64,000 bases of DNA from Bacteroidales bacterium (lineage in GTDB: Bacteria; Bacteroidota; Bacteroidia; Bacteroidales; JACABE01). Positions 37,014-47,100 of the stretch are shown here, one piece after another. A program made the translations under genes and the position numbers. The notes under the pieces were generated by a model. It was not told the origin of the DNA. It ran no database searches and saw only the letters and a program-made list of their open reading frames with translations. Numbering within the stretch: position 1 is the stretch's first letter; every line of letters begins with the position of its first letter. The stretch lies in NCBI GenBank assembly GCA_023251515.1, contig JAHEYQ010000003.1, positions 1 through 64,000 of the forward strand. The letters are read 5' to 3'.

Positions 37014-37072
37014 AATACCCATGAGTTAATATTGCTCACAAATCGAGAATGGTTTTACGGGTATTACATTTG
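37014..37072 (+). promoter_or_regulatory. Inverted repeat and -7 box upstream of tig
   Basis: AATACCC (37014-37020) and GGGTATT (37059-37065) form a 7-bp inverted repeat with a 38-nt gap. The second arm touches TACATTTG (37065-37072), a -7 box 27 bp before the tig ATG. A protein bound to the repeat could affect the promoter; this is inference. Confidence 0.4.
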
Positions 37073-37099
37073 TACATATAAATAAAAAAAAATAAACAA

Positions 37100-38458
37100 A
37101 TGAATATTACTAAAGAAAGCACAGGAAATCTGACAGCTGAAATAAAAATTGAGATTTCTCAAAATGATTATCAAAATAAAATAAATAAACAACTTAAAGA
37201 TTATCAGCAAAAAGCTAATGTTCCAGGTTTTAGAGTTGGAAAAGTTCCTTTTGGAATGGTTCAGAAAATGTACGGAAAAGCTGTTAAAATTGATGAAATT
37301 AACAAAACAATTTCAGAAGAATTAGATAAATATATTAAAGAGAATAATTTAAACTTATTAGGACAACCAGTTTTTAATGAAGATAAAAATCAGATTGAAG
37401 ATTGGGAAAATCAAAATGATTTTGTTTTTTCATTTGATATTGCCACTCAACCTGAAATAAATATTGATTTAAGTGCGATAAGTGTTGATTATCAAAAAAT
37501 TATAGCAGATGATAAAACCATTGATATTTTTGTAAAAGATATTCAAAAACGTCATGGACATGCTCATTCACATGATGTTGCTGATGAAAATGATATTATT
37601 CATGCTGATGCAGAAGAATTGGATGAAACTGGCAATGTTAAAGAAAATGGTGTGAAATCGATAGTAAATTTTGCAATTGAAAAAATTGTTGATAGCGACA
37701 TTAAAACCAGTATAATCGGATTGAAAAAAGAAGATTATTTCGATATCAATTTTGCAAAAGCTTTAGGTTCAGAACACGATGCTTCACATGTATTAAATGT
37801 AGAACATGAAGCAGAAGGATTAGGCTCTACTTATAGAATTAAAGCTACAGAAATCAGTCATTTACATGAAGCTGAATTAAATGAGGAATTATTTGAAAAA
37901 GTATATCCTGGTCAGGAAATAAAAACTGAAGCTGATTTACGCAATAAAGTTAAAGAAGAAGCTGAGAATTACTACGTAAGAGAAAGTGATCAAAAGCTTA
38001 TGGGCGATGTTATAGGCAAATTAATCGAAGAAACTACTGTTGAATTTCCTGTTGAATTTCTGAAAAAATGGTTATTGGATATGAATCAGGGTAAAATTAC
38101 TGCTGAGCAGATTGACAAAGATTATGATTCTTATGAAAAATCATTGAAATGGCAATTAATTGAAAATTCACTTATTACAAATAATGGAATTGCGGTTGCA
38201 GAATCTGATATCAGACAATATATTAAAGATGTTTATTTAGGACAGTATTTTCCAAAAGCTGAAAATGATGAACAGGAAAAACGTTTAGACAGTGTTGTAG
38301 ATACCATTATGAAAAATCAAAAAGAAGTAAAAAGAATTTATGATGAAATGTATGACAAACAGTTGATAGAAGTGTTTAAACAAAAAATAAATACAACTGT
38401 AAAAGAAATCAATTTTGAAGATTTTGTTAAACTTGTAGGTCATAATCATCACCACTAA
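37100..38458 (+). CDS. tig: Trigger factor chaperone with His-rich segments
   Basis: Trigger factor binds the ribosome exit and holds nascent chains. The 452-residue protein has the ribosome-docking loop PGFRVGKVP (42-50), a divergent FKBP-like middle domain and helical C-terminal arms. The FKBP domain has no recognisable isomerase core, so it may lack activity. It contains RHGHAHSHD (residues 151-159) in the linker to this domain and ends HNHHH (448-452), both unusual and possibly metal-binding. It leads the tig-clpP-clpX group: clpP follows after 11 bp, and the three link folding and degradation. Confidence 0.92.
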   Translation: MNITKESTGNLTAEIKIEISQNDYQNKINKQLKDYQQKANVPGFRVGKVPFGMVQKMYGKAVKIDEINKTISEELDKYIKENNLNLLGQPVFNEDKNQIEDWENQNDFVFSFDIATQPEINIDLSAISVDYQKIIADDKTIDIFVKDIQKRHGHAHSHDVADENDIIHADAEELDETGNVKENGVKSIVNFAIEKIVDSDIKTSIIGLKKEDYFDINFAKALGSEHDASHVLNVEHEAEGLGSTYRIKATEISHLHEAELNEELFEKVYPGQEIKTEADLRNKVKEEAENYYVRESDQKLMGDVIGKLIEETTVEFPVEFLKKWLLDMNQGKITAEQIDKDYDSYEKSLKWQLIENSLITNNGIAVAESDIRQYIKDVYLGQYFPKAENDEQEKRLDSVVDTIMKNQKEVKRIYDEMYDKQLIEVFKQKINTTVKEINFEDFVKLVGHNHHH

Positions 38459-38469
38459 AAACTTGCAAT

Positions 38470-39138
38470 ATGCACAACGAATTTAAAAAATATGCAATAA
38501 AACATAAAGGAATAAATAGCCTTACTTTTGATAAATATCATTCAACTGTAAATGGCTATATATCACCTACTATTATTGAAGAACGTCAGTTGAATGTAGC
38601 GTCAATGGATGTTTTTTCGAGATTAATGATGGATAGAATTATTTTTCTTGGAGTTCCTATTGATGATACCGTTGCCAATATTATACAAGCGCAGCTTTTG
38701 TTTTTAGAATCTGTTGATTCTTCAAAAGATATACAGATTTATCTGAATACTCCGGGAGGCTCAGTTTATGCTGGTTTAGGTATTTATGATACCATGCAGT
38801 ATATAGCACCTGATGTTGCTACAATTTGTACTGGTATGGCTGCTTCAATGGGAGCTGTATTGTTATGTGCCGGTGCCGAAGGTAAAAGAACTGCTTTAAC
38901 TCATTCCCGTGTATTAATTCACCAGCCGATGGGTGGAGCTGAAGGACAAGCGTCTGATATTGAAATAACTGCCAGAGAAATTCAAAAGTTGAAAAAAGAA
39001 TTGTACGACATTATCGCAAAACATTCAAAACAAACTTATGATAAAATATGGCAGGATGCTGACCGTGATTATTGGATGACAGCTGAAGAAGCAAAAGATT
39101 ACGGTATGATTGACGAAATTTTAATACGTAATAAATAA
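38470..39138 (+). CDS. clpP: ATP-dependent Clp protease proteolytic subunit
   Basis: ClpP is the tetradecameric serine protease that degrades substrates unfolded by ClpX. The 222-residue protein has the catalytic serine S126 in TGMAASMGA, histidine H151 in VLIHQPMGG and aspartate D200 in ADRDYWM. It has the N-terminal part of the mature protein preceded by about 30 extra residues, which may include a propeptide. It follows tig by 11 bp. A perfect 12-bp hairpin separates it from clpX. Confidence 0.97.
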   Translation: MHNEFKKYAIKHKGINSLTFDKYHSTVNGYISPTIIEERQLNVASMDVFSRLMMDRIIFLGVPIDDTVANIIQAQLLFLESVDSSKDIQIYLNTPGGSVYAGLGIYDTMQYIAPDVATICTGMAASMGAVLLCAGAEGKRTALTHSRVLIHQPMGGAEGQASDIEITAREIQKLKKELYDIIAKHSKQTYDKIWQDADRDYWMTAEEAKDYGMIDEILIRNK

Positions 39139-39159
39139 TTATTTAATTAATCAATAATC

Positions 39160-39198
39160 AAGACCTAACAGCTTTTTTAAGTCTGTTAGGTCTTGTTT
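39160..39198 (+). terminator. Hairpin between clpP and clpX
   Basis: AAGACCTAACAG (39160-39171) and its perfect complement (39183-39194) enclose an 11-nt T-rich loop; a weak T tail (GTTTTA) follows. The stem is strong but the tail is short, so it could be a partial terminator or an mRNA stabiliser that makes clpP more abundant than clpX. Confidence 0.65.
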
Positions 39199-39211
39199 TA
39201 AATAAAAAACA

Positions 39212-40447
39212 ATGGCAAAAGAAAAGGAATTATGTTCTTTTTGTGGTAGAGATAAAGCCAAAACCAATATGCTGATAGCTGGTTTAAATGCACATATTTG
39301 TGATTATTGTGTTTTACAGGCAAAAGCTATTCTTGATGAAGAAATGCCTCAGAAAAAAGCGCAGGCTTTTTCAAAGACAAAAATATTAAAACCGTATGAA
39401 ATTAAAGCCCATCTCGATCAATATGTAATCGGACAGGATGATGCTAAAAAAGTATTATCTGTTGCTGTTTATAATCATTATAAGCGTATTAATCAGGTTG
39501 CTGCTACAGAAAATGACGAGGTTGAAATTGAAAAATCTAATATCATAATTGTGGGTGAAACCGGAACAGGTAAAACCCTTTTGGCAAGAACCATTGCTAA
39601 AATGTTAAATGTTCCTTTCTGCATTGCTGATGCAACTGTTTTAACAGAAGCTGGTTATGTAGGTGAAGATGTTGAAAGTATTTTGTCACGATTATTGCAA
39701 GCTGCTGATTATAATGTAGAAGCCGCTGAAAGAGGTATTATTTTTATAGATGAAATTGATAAAATTGCCCGTAAAAGTGATAATCCCTCAATTACCAGAG
39801 ATGTTTCAGGAGAAGGAGTACAACAGGCTTTATTGAAGCTTTTGGAAGGAACTTCAGTTAATGTTCCTCCACAAGGTGGCCGCAAACACCCAGAGCAAAA
39901 AATGATTTTGGTGAATACCCAAAATATTTTGTTTATTGCAGGTGGTGCTTTTGATGGTATCGAACGCAAAATAGGCTCTCGTATGAAAGCCAATATGATA
40001 GGTTATTCTGCTGCAAAAGAGACCGATAATATTGATAAAGCAAATTTACTTCAATATATTGCTCCTCAGGATATCCGTAGTTATGGAATGATCCCTGAAA
40101 TTGTCGGCAGATTTCCGGTTTTATCAAATCTAAATCCTCTGGATACAGATGCGTTGAAACGAATTCTTACCGAACCTAAAAATGCTTTGGTAAAACAATA
40201 TACTAAACTTTTCAAACTCGATAATATTGATTTGAGTTTTGATGATGAAGTTTTGGATTTTATTGTTGAAAAAGCAATTGAGTTTAAGTTGGGTGCCAGA
40301 GGTTTAAGATCTATTATAGAGACAATTATGACTGATGCCATGTTTGACTTGCCTTCAGTTAAAAATATTAAAACTTTTGCAATTTCTTTGGATTATGCCA
40401 AAGAAAAAATGGAGAAAACAAATCTGGCAAAATTAAAAGTTGCTTAA
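39212..40447 (+). CDS. clpX: ATP-dependent Clp protease ATP-binding subunit ClpX
   Basis: ClpX unfolds tagged proteins and feeds them to ClpP. The 411-residue protein starts with the zinc-binding domain (C8, C11, C30, C33), then an AAA+ module: Walker A GETGTGKT (115-122), Walker B IIFIDE (176-181), and the pore loop GYVGEDVES. The end has the usual small domain ([20 protein letters not shown]). It follows clpP across a hairpin and is followed by a strong bidirectional terminator. Confidence 0.97.
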   Translation: MAKEKELCSFCGRDKAKTNMLIAGLNAHICDYCVLQAKAILDEEMPQKKAQAFSKTKILKPYEIKAHLDQYVIGQDDAKKVLSVAVYNHYKRINQVAATENDEVEIEKSNIIIVGETGTGKTLLARTIAKMLNVPFCIADATVLTEAGYVGEDVESILSRLLQAADYNVEAAERGIIFIDEIDKIARKSDNPSITRDVSGEGVQQALLKLLEGTSVNVPPQGGRKHPEQKMILVNTQNILFIAGGAFDGIERKIGSRMKANMIGYSAAKETDNIDKANLLQYIAPQDIRSYGMIPEIVGRFPVLSNLNPLDTDALKRILTEPKNALVKQYTKLFKLDNIDLSFDDEVLDFIVEKAIEFKLGARGLRSIIETIMTDAMFDLPSVKNIKTFAISLDYAKEKMEKTNLAKLKVA

Positions 40448-40480
40448 TTACAAAACTTAAATAAAGGTTTTTTTTGTTAA

Positions 40481-40516
40481 AAGTCTCATTAATATTATTT
40501 TAATGAGACTTTTTTA
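40481..40516. terminator. Bidirectional terminator between clpX and the PPTase gene
   Basis: A perfect 12-bp stem AAGTCTCATTAA (40481-40492) with 40500-40511, followed by six T on the plus strand and A-rich on the other side. It ends both clpX and the NRPS-PPTase operon. Confidence 0.88.
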
Positions 40517-40518
40517 TT

Positions 40519-41199
40519 TTATAGTTTTTTAATAAAATAGAAGTTAAAATCGGCTTGGTTTTGTTTATATACAATACTTCCAATTTCGTGATTTGGAGTT
40601 TCAAAACTGAGATTCTTATATTCATTTTGTTGTATAACATTATTTGTTTTAATAACATCAATTTCAGGTAAATTATCAGTTAATCCTAAACCTTCAGCTT
40701 TCAAAAATGCTTCTTTTAATGTCCATATTTCATTGAAAGCCCGAAAGTTTTCAATTTGAGAACAATATAATTGTTCTGCTTCACTATATGCATATTTTGC
40801 TATGTCATTTGTGTTTATGTTAATATTGACATCTTCAATATCAATACCAACTTTTTTTTTAGAAATAGCAATTGCAAAAGCAGTTTTTGAATGGCTCATA
40901 TTGAAATGTAAATCAGAATTGTTCAAATATGGCTTGCCGTTTTGTGTTGTATTAAATTTTAATTCATCCGGATTAATGTTTAAAAAAGCAGATAAAAGTT
41001 GACGCAAGCAAATATGAGAGGCGAAAAAAACTTTACTTTCAATAAGATGCATTTTTTTGCCTCTCGAAATTTCATTTGCAGATAATAATTGTATTTTCGA
41101 TTCATCAAATAAACTAATTTCCCCATATACAACCAATGGTGTTTTGAAACTAATATCTATTATCGAATTAACTAATTTCCAATCAATGATTTTGATCAT
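40519..41199 (-). CDS. 4'-phosphopantetheinyl transferase (Sfp type)
   Basis: This 226-residue enzyme moves the phosphopantetheine arm from coenzyme A onto carrier-domain serines. Motifs of the Sfp group are in order: NGKPYL (87-92), FNMSHS (99-104), the metal-binding GIDIED (118-123) and WTLKEAFLKAEGLGL (159-173). The length fits the Sfp rather than the short AcpS type. Its ATG overlaps the NRPS stop codon by 4 bp (ATGA), so the two genes are translationally coupled, and its obvious substrates are the two carrier domains of that NRPS. It may also serve other carriers. Confidence 0.93.
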   Translation of the reverse strand: MIKIIDWKLVNSIIDISFKTPLVVYGEISLFDESKIQLLSANEISRGKKMHLIESKVFFASHICLRQLLSAFLNINPDELKFNTTQNGKPYLNNSDLHFNMSHSKTAFAIAISKKKVGIDIEDVNININTNDIAKYAYSEAEQLYCSQIENFRAFNEIWTLKEAFLKAEGLGLTDNLPEIDVIKTNNVIQQNEYKNLSFETPNHEIGSIVYKQNQADFNFYFIKKL

Positions 41200-44100
41200 T
41201 TAGATTCTTTTAATTCACACTCTTTTAATTGTTTATTTAAAACCTGAGCAAAAAACTTATCATTTGGAGGTGCAAACATATTTGAATGTTCTCCTGGAAT
41301 TGAATGTGAATTTACCCCTTTTAAAGCATATTTAGACCATCCGTAAGTCTTCCTGTTTGGAATATAAAAAGATGGTTTTGACGCTTTGAATAAATCAATT
41401 TTAACGCTTGAAGGTTTTAATATATAGCGTTTTAGTGCTCCCATTAGTTTTAATCTGAGATCACTATTGAGGTAAACAGGCGCAGATTTGTCAACAGGAT
41501 TCAGTTCTTTGTTTTCAATTTTTGATTTTCTTGAGTAATAAGTAAATATTAATGATAGGTTTTTTAATTTGCTTTTTAAGAATTGTTTTTTCTTATTCAT
41601 AGGTTCATTAAGGAATAACCAGAATATGTAAATTGGAACAATTATCAAATGAGAAATCTTGATGATTAGTTTTTTAATTAATGGAAAATTTTCATTTGCA
41701 TGTGAAGCTACAGAGTCAATTACACCTATGAAGTTGTCTTTTTCATTTCTTGATTCTAAAATACGTGCCATTTCAAATGCAATAAAACCACCTAACGAGA
41801 AACCAAGAAAATGGTATGGTCCAATTGGTTGGATTTTTTTAATTTCACCAATATAATGATTTGCCATTTCTTCAATACTTGTACTTATGGTTTGCTTTCC
41901 ATCTAAACCTCTGGCTTGTAATGCATAAATAGGCCTGTCGGATTCTAAGTGTTTCGACAACGATTGATATAACAAAACATTTAAGCCAGCACCATGGATT
42001 AAAAATAATGGAGGTAATTTGCCTTTTCGACGAATTGGTACAATTACATCCCACAAATGTTCGGTGCTATTACTTTCAATAATTTCTGATAATTTTCTAA
42101 TATTTGGGTTACTGATTAATGCTGATAGAGGTAAGTCTAAATTGAATTTTTGTTTTATTCCTGACATTAATTGTACTGCATTCAATGAATGACCTCCAAT
42201 CTCAAAAAAGTCATCTTCTACTCCTATATTTTCTTTTTTAAAAACAGAACACCATAATTGGTGTAAAGCGGTTTCTATTTTGCCTACTGGTGGTTTAAAT
42301 GTTTTAGATTGAGAAGAATATTTGTTTATAACAAATTGATTTAATGAGTTTTTATCAGCTTTTCCATTCCTTGTTAATGGAATTTCATTAATATGCATAA
42401 TAAATCCAGGAACCATGTATGAAGGTAATACTTCCTGTAATTGTTTTTTTACAAATAATTCATCATTTTGTACACTTTTTCCTGTATAAAAAGCAATTAA
42501 TATTTTATTGCCATCTTGTTCGGTAAATCCATATACTAAAGCATTCTCAATTCCTTTAATTTTTAGTAATTGTATTTCAATTTCTTTTGGTTCAATCCTA
42601 AATCCTCTTATTTTAAGCTGTTCATCTACTCTGCCTTTATAGTGTATATAACCATTTGGATCTGACGATACCAGATCACCTGTTTTGTAATATCTACTCT
42701 GATTATCACTATCAATTCCAAAGGCAAGGTTTTGCTCTTTGCTTGCATGAATATAGCCATCAGAAACATTAGTGCCAGCAATAATCATTTCTCCTGCAAC
42801 TCCCTGAGGTAATTGAAATCCAAAGTTATCTACAATGGAAACAGAACATCCAGGGAAAACGTTCCCTATTGGTATGTCTTTTAATGATTCATTAAAAAGA
42901 TTCATTTCAAATGCCAATGCAACAATAGTAGTTTCGGTTGGTCCATAAGTATTAAACAATTTGTGTTTTAATGACTTATGACGTGACCATTGCTGAAAAT
43001 CTGATATAGTGGTTGCTTCACCTCCAATAATTACTGTTTTGAGATTAGTAAGATGCAGTTTGTTGTTATATGCTTCACTTGAAATAAGTTGTCTCCAAAA
43101 TGCTGTGGGTAAGTCCCAAAGAGTAATATTGTTTTCAATTGTAAATGATAATAAATTTTCGGATTCAAGCATTTCTTCATTACGCAAATATAGTGAAGCT
43201 CCTGAACAAAAAGCACAGAAAATTTCTTCAAGAGATGCATCAAAACTAAGGTTTGAAAATTGTAGAATTCGGTCTGTTTCATTTATCTGATACAGACTTA
43301 ATGCTCCTGATGTAAAACTTGACAGGGCTAATCTATTGATTTTAACACCTTTGGGTTTGCCTGTAGAGCCACTGGTGTACATAATATATGCTAATGTGTT
43401 ATTTTCAGGACGATACGGTTCAGCTTCGTTTTGTAAAGATAAATCAATTGTTGAAATATCGACTTTTGAAATCTCTTGTTCTATAAGCATCGATTCTTTA
43501 TGATAAACCAATAAAACAGCATCTGAATCTTGAATAATATATTTTTGCCGGTCTAATGGTAATTTGGGGTCAACAGGTAAAAATATTGCGCCACAATGAA
43601 GTATTGCCATCATAGAAAGGAAAAATTCATATCGACGATCTATATTGATTGCAACAACAGTGTTTAGGTTTACTTTATTGTTTTTCAGTACTGTAGCTAA
43701 TTGACTTACTTCTTTTTTTAATCGATAATAAGTGTATTCATTTCCTGAATCATAAATTGCTAATTTATTCCCAAATTTATCAACTGAATTTAAGAATTCA
43801 AGATACAAATCTTTTGTAAATTTGGGTTTGCAAACAAGTTCATTTTGCTTACTTTTTGTTTTTGAAAGCAAATTTTCAGACATTAGCATTGTATCTTTAG
43901 CAGGCAACATAATGATGTGCTCTAAAATTTGTATAAATGAGTTTAATGCTTCAATTACTGAAATGCTAATGCCTTTAATTTGAATAGATTCGTCATTTAC
44001 ATTAATTAATATTGCATTTTGTGAGGCAAACGGAATATTAAATTTATCTTTTATGATGTAAATTAAAGGCATTTTTCCTCTCAAATCATTAAGAGAACAA

Positions 44101-47100
44101 TATCTTTCAATTATATTTGTACAATAATTTCCATGATTATTAATTTCAGTAATTTTCATAATAATATTTGAAATATTTGTATTATTTGATTTGTCTCCTG
44201 AAATTTCAATATTAATTGGTTTCCATTTCCCAAATGGTAAATCGTTTTCAATATTTTCATTTATGTACCCAAATGTGCCTGCATTAATTCTCGAAAGTCT
44301 TAAAAAATAATACATTATAATAGACTCAAGAGTTTCTGTAATGCTTGACGATTCGAAATTTGTTTTAATCCATTTAAATGCGGAAATATTAATAGATTGC
44401 CAATTGTTTTCTTGGGATTCGGACGTGAAACTTGGTGTAAAGTAATTAGAGCCAGCAAATTGTTTAACCCAATATTGCTCGTATTTTGCCCATTTTTGGA
44501 ATAAAATATTTATTCTTTCAAAGCGAATGGTATTTGTTGTTGAAATTATTTGTCCGGGAATTAATAAATCTGTTGCTTCTATTTCTTCTCCATATTCATT
44601 GTTGATTTTTTCAATTAATACACATCCATTTTTGCAATTTACTGCAATTTGGTTGTTTTCTATACTTATTAAACCAGGTTTGCTGATTTTTTTATGGATA
44701 ATTCTTGATTTTATCAGGCTGTAAAATTTATTATTTTGCCATATTGAGGGAGTTAAAAATTCATTATTTAGATTATTACCATAGTTGCATGCTCTTATAA
44801 GTGTTTCAATTTCATTGATATTGCTATTCCAATTGATAATTCCAAATTCATTAGGTCGTTTTGAGAGTGGAAATAAAGTCCTTTTGGTTAAATCTTGCTT
44901 TTGTAATATAATTTTATCGTTTTTTATATTAGATATTACTTGTTTAAAGCAATCAATAGCTGCTTCATAACATCTTATATTTAATGAGTAAGCAGTGTCA
45001 TCTTTTTGAATTTCAACTTTTGATGAAGCAACAATATCTCCTGCATCTACTTCATCTGTAATTAAATGCCACGAAATCCCATGTGTTGTTTCACCATGTA
45101 AAATTGCATGACTTGTAGCATACATTCCTGCATATCTTGGCAATGGTGAATCATGATAATTAATTGCTAATCTTTTGGCTTTTTGAAGAAACCATGGTTT
45201 TAATATAACACTATTGTTAATGCTAAATATATAATCTACCGGCTCTTCATCTTCTGATTCGTGAATGTTATTTGAAGTTGTAATATTATATTTCTTTGAG
45301 AAATCAATTAAATTTTTATCCTCGGTAATTATTTTCTTTATAGTAAAATTATTTTTTAAAAGTAAATCACAACAATATACGGCCAAAGAACCCTCTCCAA
45401 TAATGATACTTGTATTTTTGCTTTCTGCTGAAAGATTCAAATTTGTTGAGGTAATAGCTGCTAATATATTCTGTTTCGAGTCAATTGTAATTTGCTGCAA
45501 AATATGATTGATATCATCTGTTATTTTTTCGATAAAATCCTGATCATAAAGCATTATGTCATATTCTATCCAACATTCATATTTTTGATTGCTTTTTTCA
45601 ACATTGAGAATTAAATCAATTTTGCTTGTGTTATTTCCTATTTCTTTTTGTGTAAAATTAAAGTTATGAATATTGCTGTTTTCATGCGGCCAATTTTGCA
45701 TAACAAATATTGTTTGGTAAATTGGATAAATGCCAGGTGCAAATTTAATATTTAATTTTTTCACCAACTCGCCAAAAGGAAGCAATGCATTTGAAAAGGA
45801 ACCTATTGATGATGTGTTACATCGTTTTATGAATTCATCAAAATTATCATTATCTCTAATTTCTGACCGAATACTTATCATATTGGTATAATAACCAATT
45901 AGTTCGCTTGTCATAGGGTGTAGTCTGTTTGCAAATGGACTTCCTACTACTATTTCTCTCTGTTTTGCATGTTTTGAAAGTGCGATTTGGTAAGCACTCA
46001 TCAGTACAACATAAGGTGTTGTATTATTTGCTATTGAAAAATTTTCAATTTGAGTTGTTAGTTCGATATCAATTGAAAACCAATATCTTCTGCCATAATT
46101 TCCGGCTTTCGAAAAATCTGCATTTGATTTAGTTGGAAGCGTAATTCTGTTTGGGATATGTTCTAACGCTTTTTCCCAATATTTAAATTCTTTTTCATAT
46201 CCATTTTTGCCAACATATTCATTAAGCCAAAGAGCATAATCACCATTTCTGTATTTTCGTTCTGGTATAGTTTCGCCATTATAAATGGAGGATACTTTTT
46301 GCATAAATAGCGATAACGACCATCCATCAAATATAATATGATGGATAGCCATTAATAGTTTTATTTCATTCTCAGTCCATTTAATCAGGTGAAAAGAAAA
46401 TAAAGGAAGTTCATTGAAATTAAAAACAACATTACCGTTTTGAGAGATAATGTTTTCATATATTTTTTCTTTATTTCCAATTTTAATTAGATCTGTGATT
46501 GGAATTTCAAATTTAATTTCTTCATGAATAAGTTGAATGGGTTCTTGTTCGTGAATCGGAAATGTTGATCTGAAAGTTTCTTCTGACTGGATTGTTTTTG
46601 TTATTGCATCTAAAAATCGAGGAATATCAATTTTGTCTTTAACAGTAAATTCAACTTGAATATTATGTGTAAGTCCAGTGGGATCAAAATTGTTCATAAT
46701 CCACATTTCCTTTTGTACTGGAGTTATTGGGAAAATATTTGTGTCATTATTTTTTTTCAATTTGTAATCTAATTGATTTTCGGTGTCTTTTTTGTTCTGA
46801 GCTATAAAATTGCACATTTTTTGCAAAGTCATGTTATCATAAAAAAGGCATAATGGAATTTCAATATGGAAAGTTTTTATAATTTCTGTAATTACTTGAA
46901 TTGCTTTTAATGAATGGCCTCCTGCCTGAAAAAAATCTTCATTTTCTGCTATAAATTCCTTACTTAAAAGCTTTTTCCAAATATTATAAACAATTTCTTC
47001 GGTTTCGTTTGTTGCCTGGTATTCAGTTTTTTCTGATGCTAAATTAAAATCTTGTAATGATGGAAGTGCATTTCGGTCTATTTTCCCATTTTGATTTATC

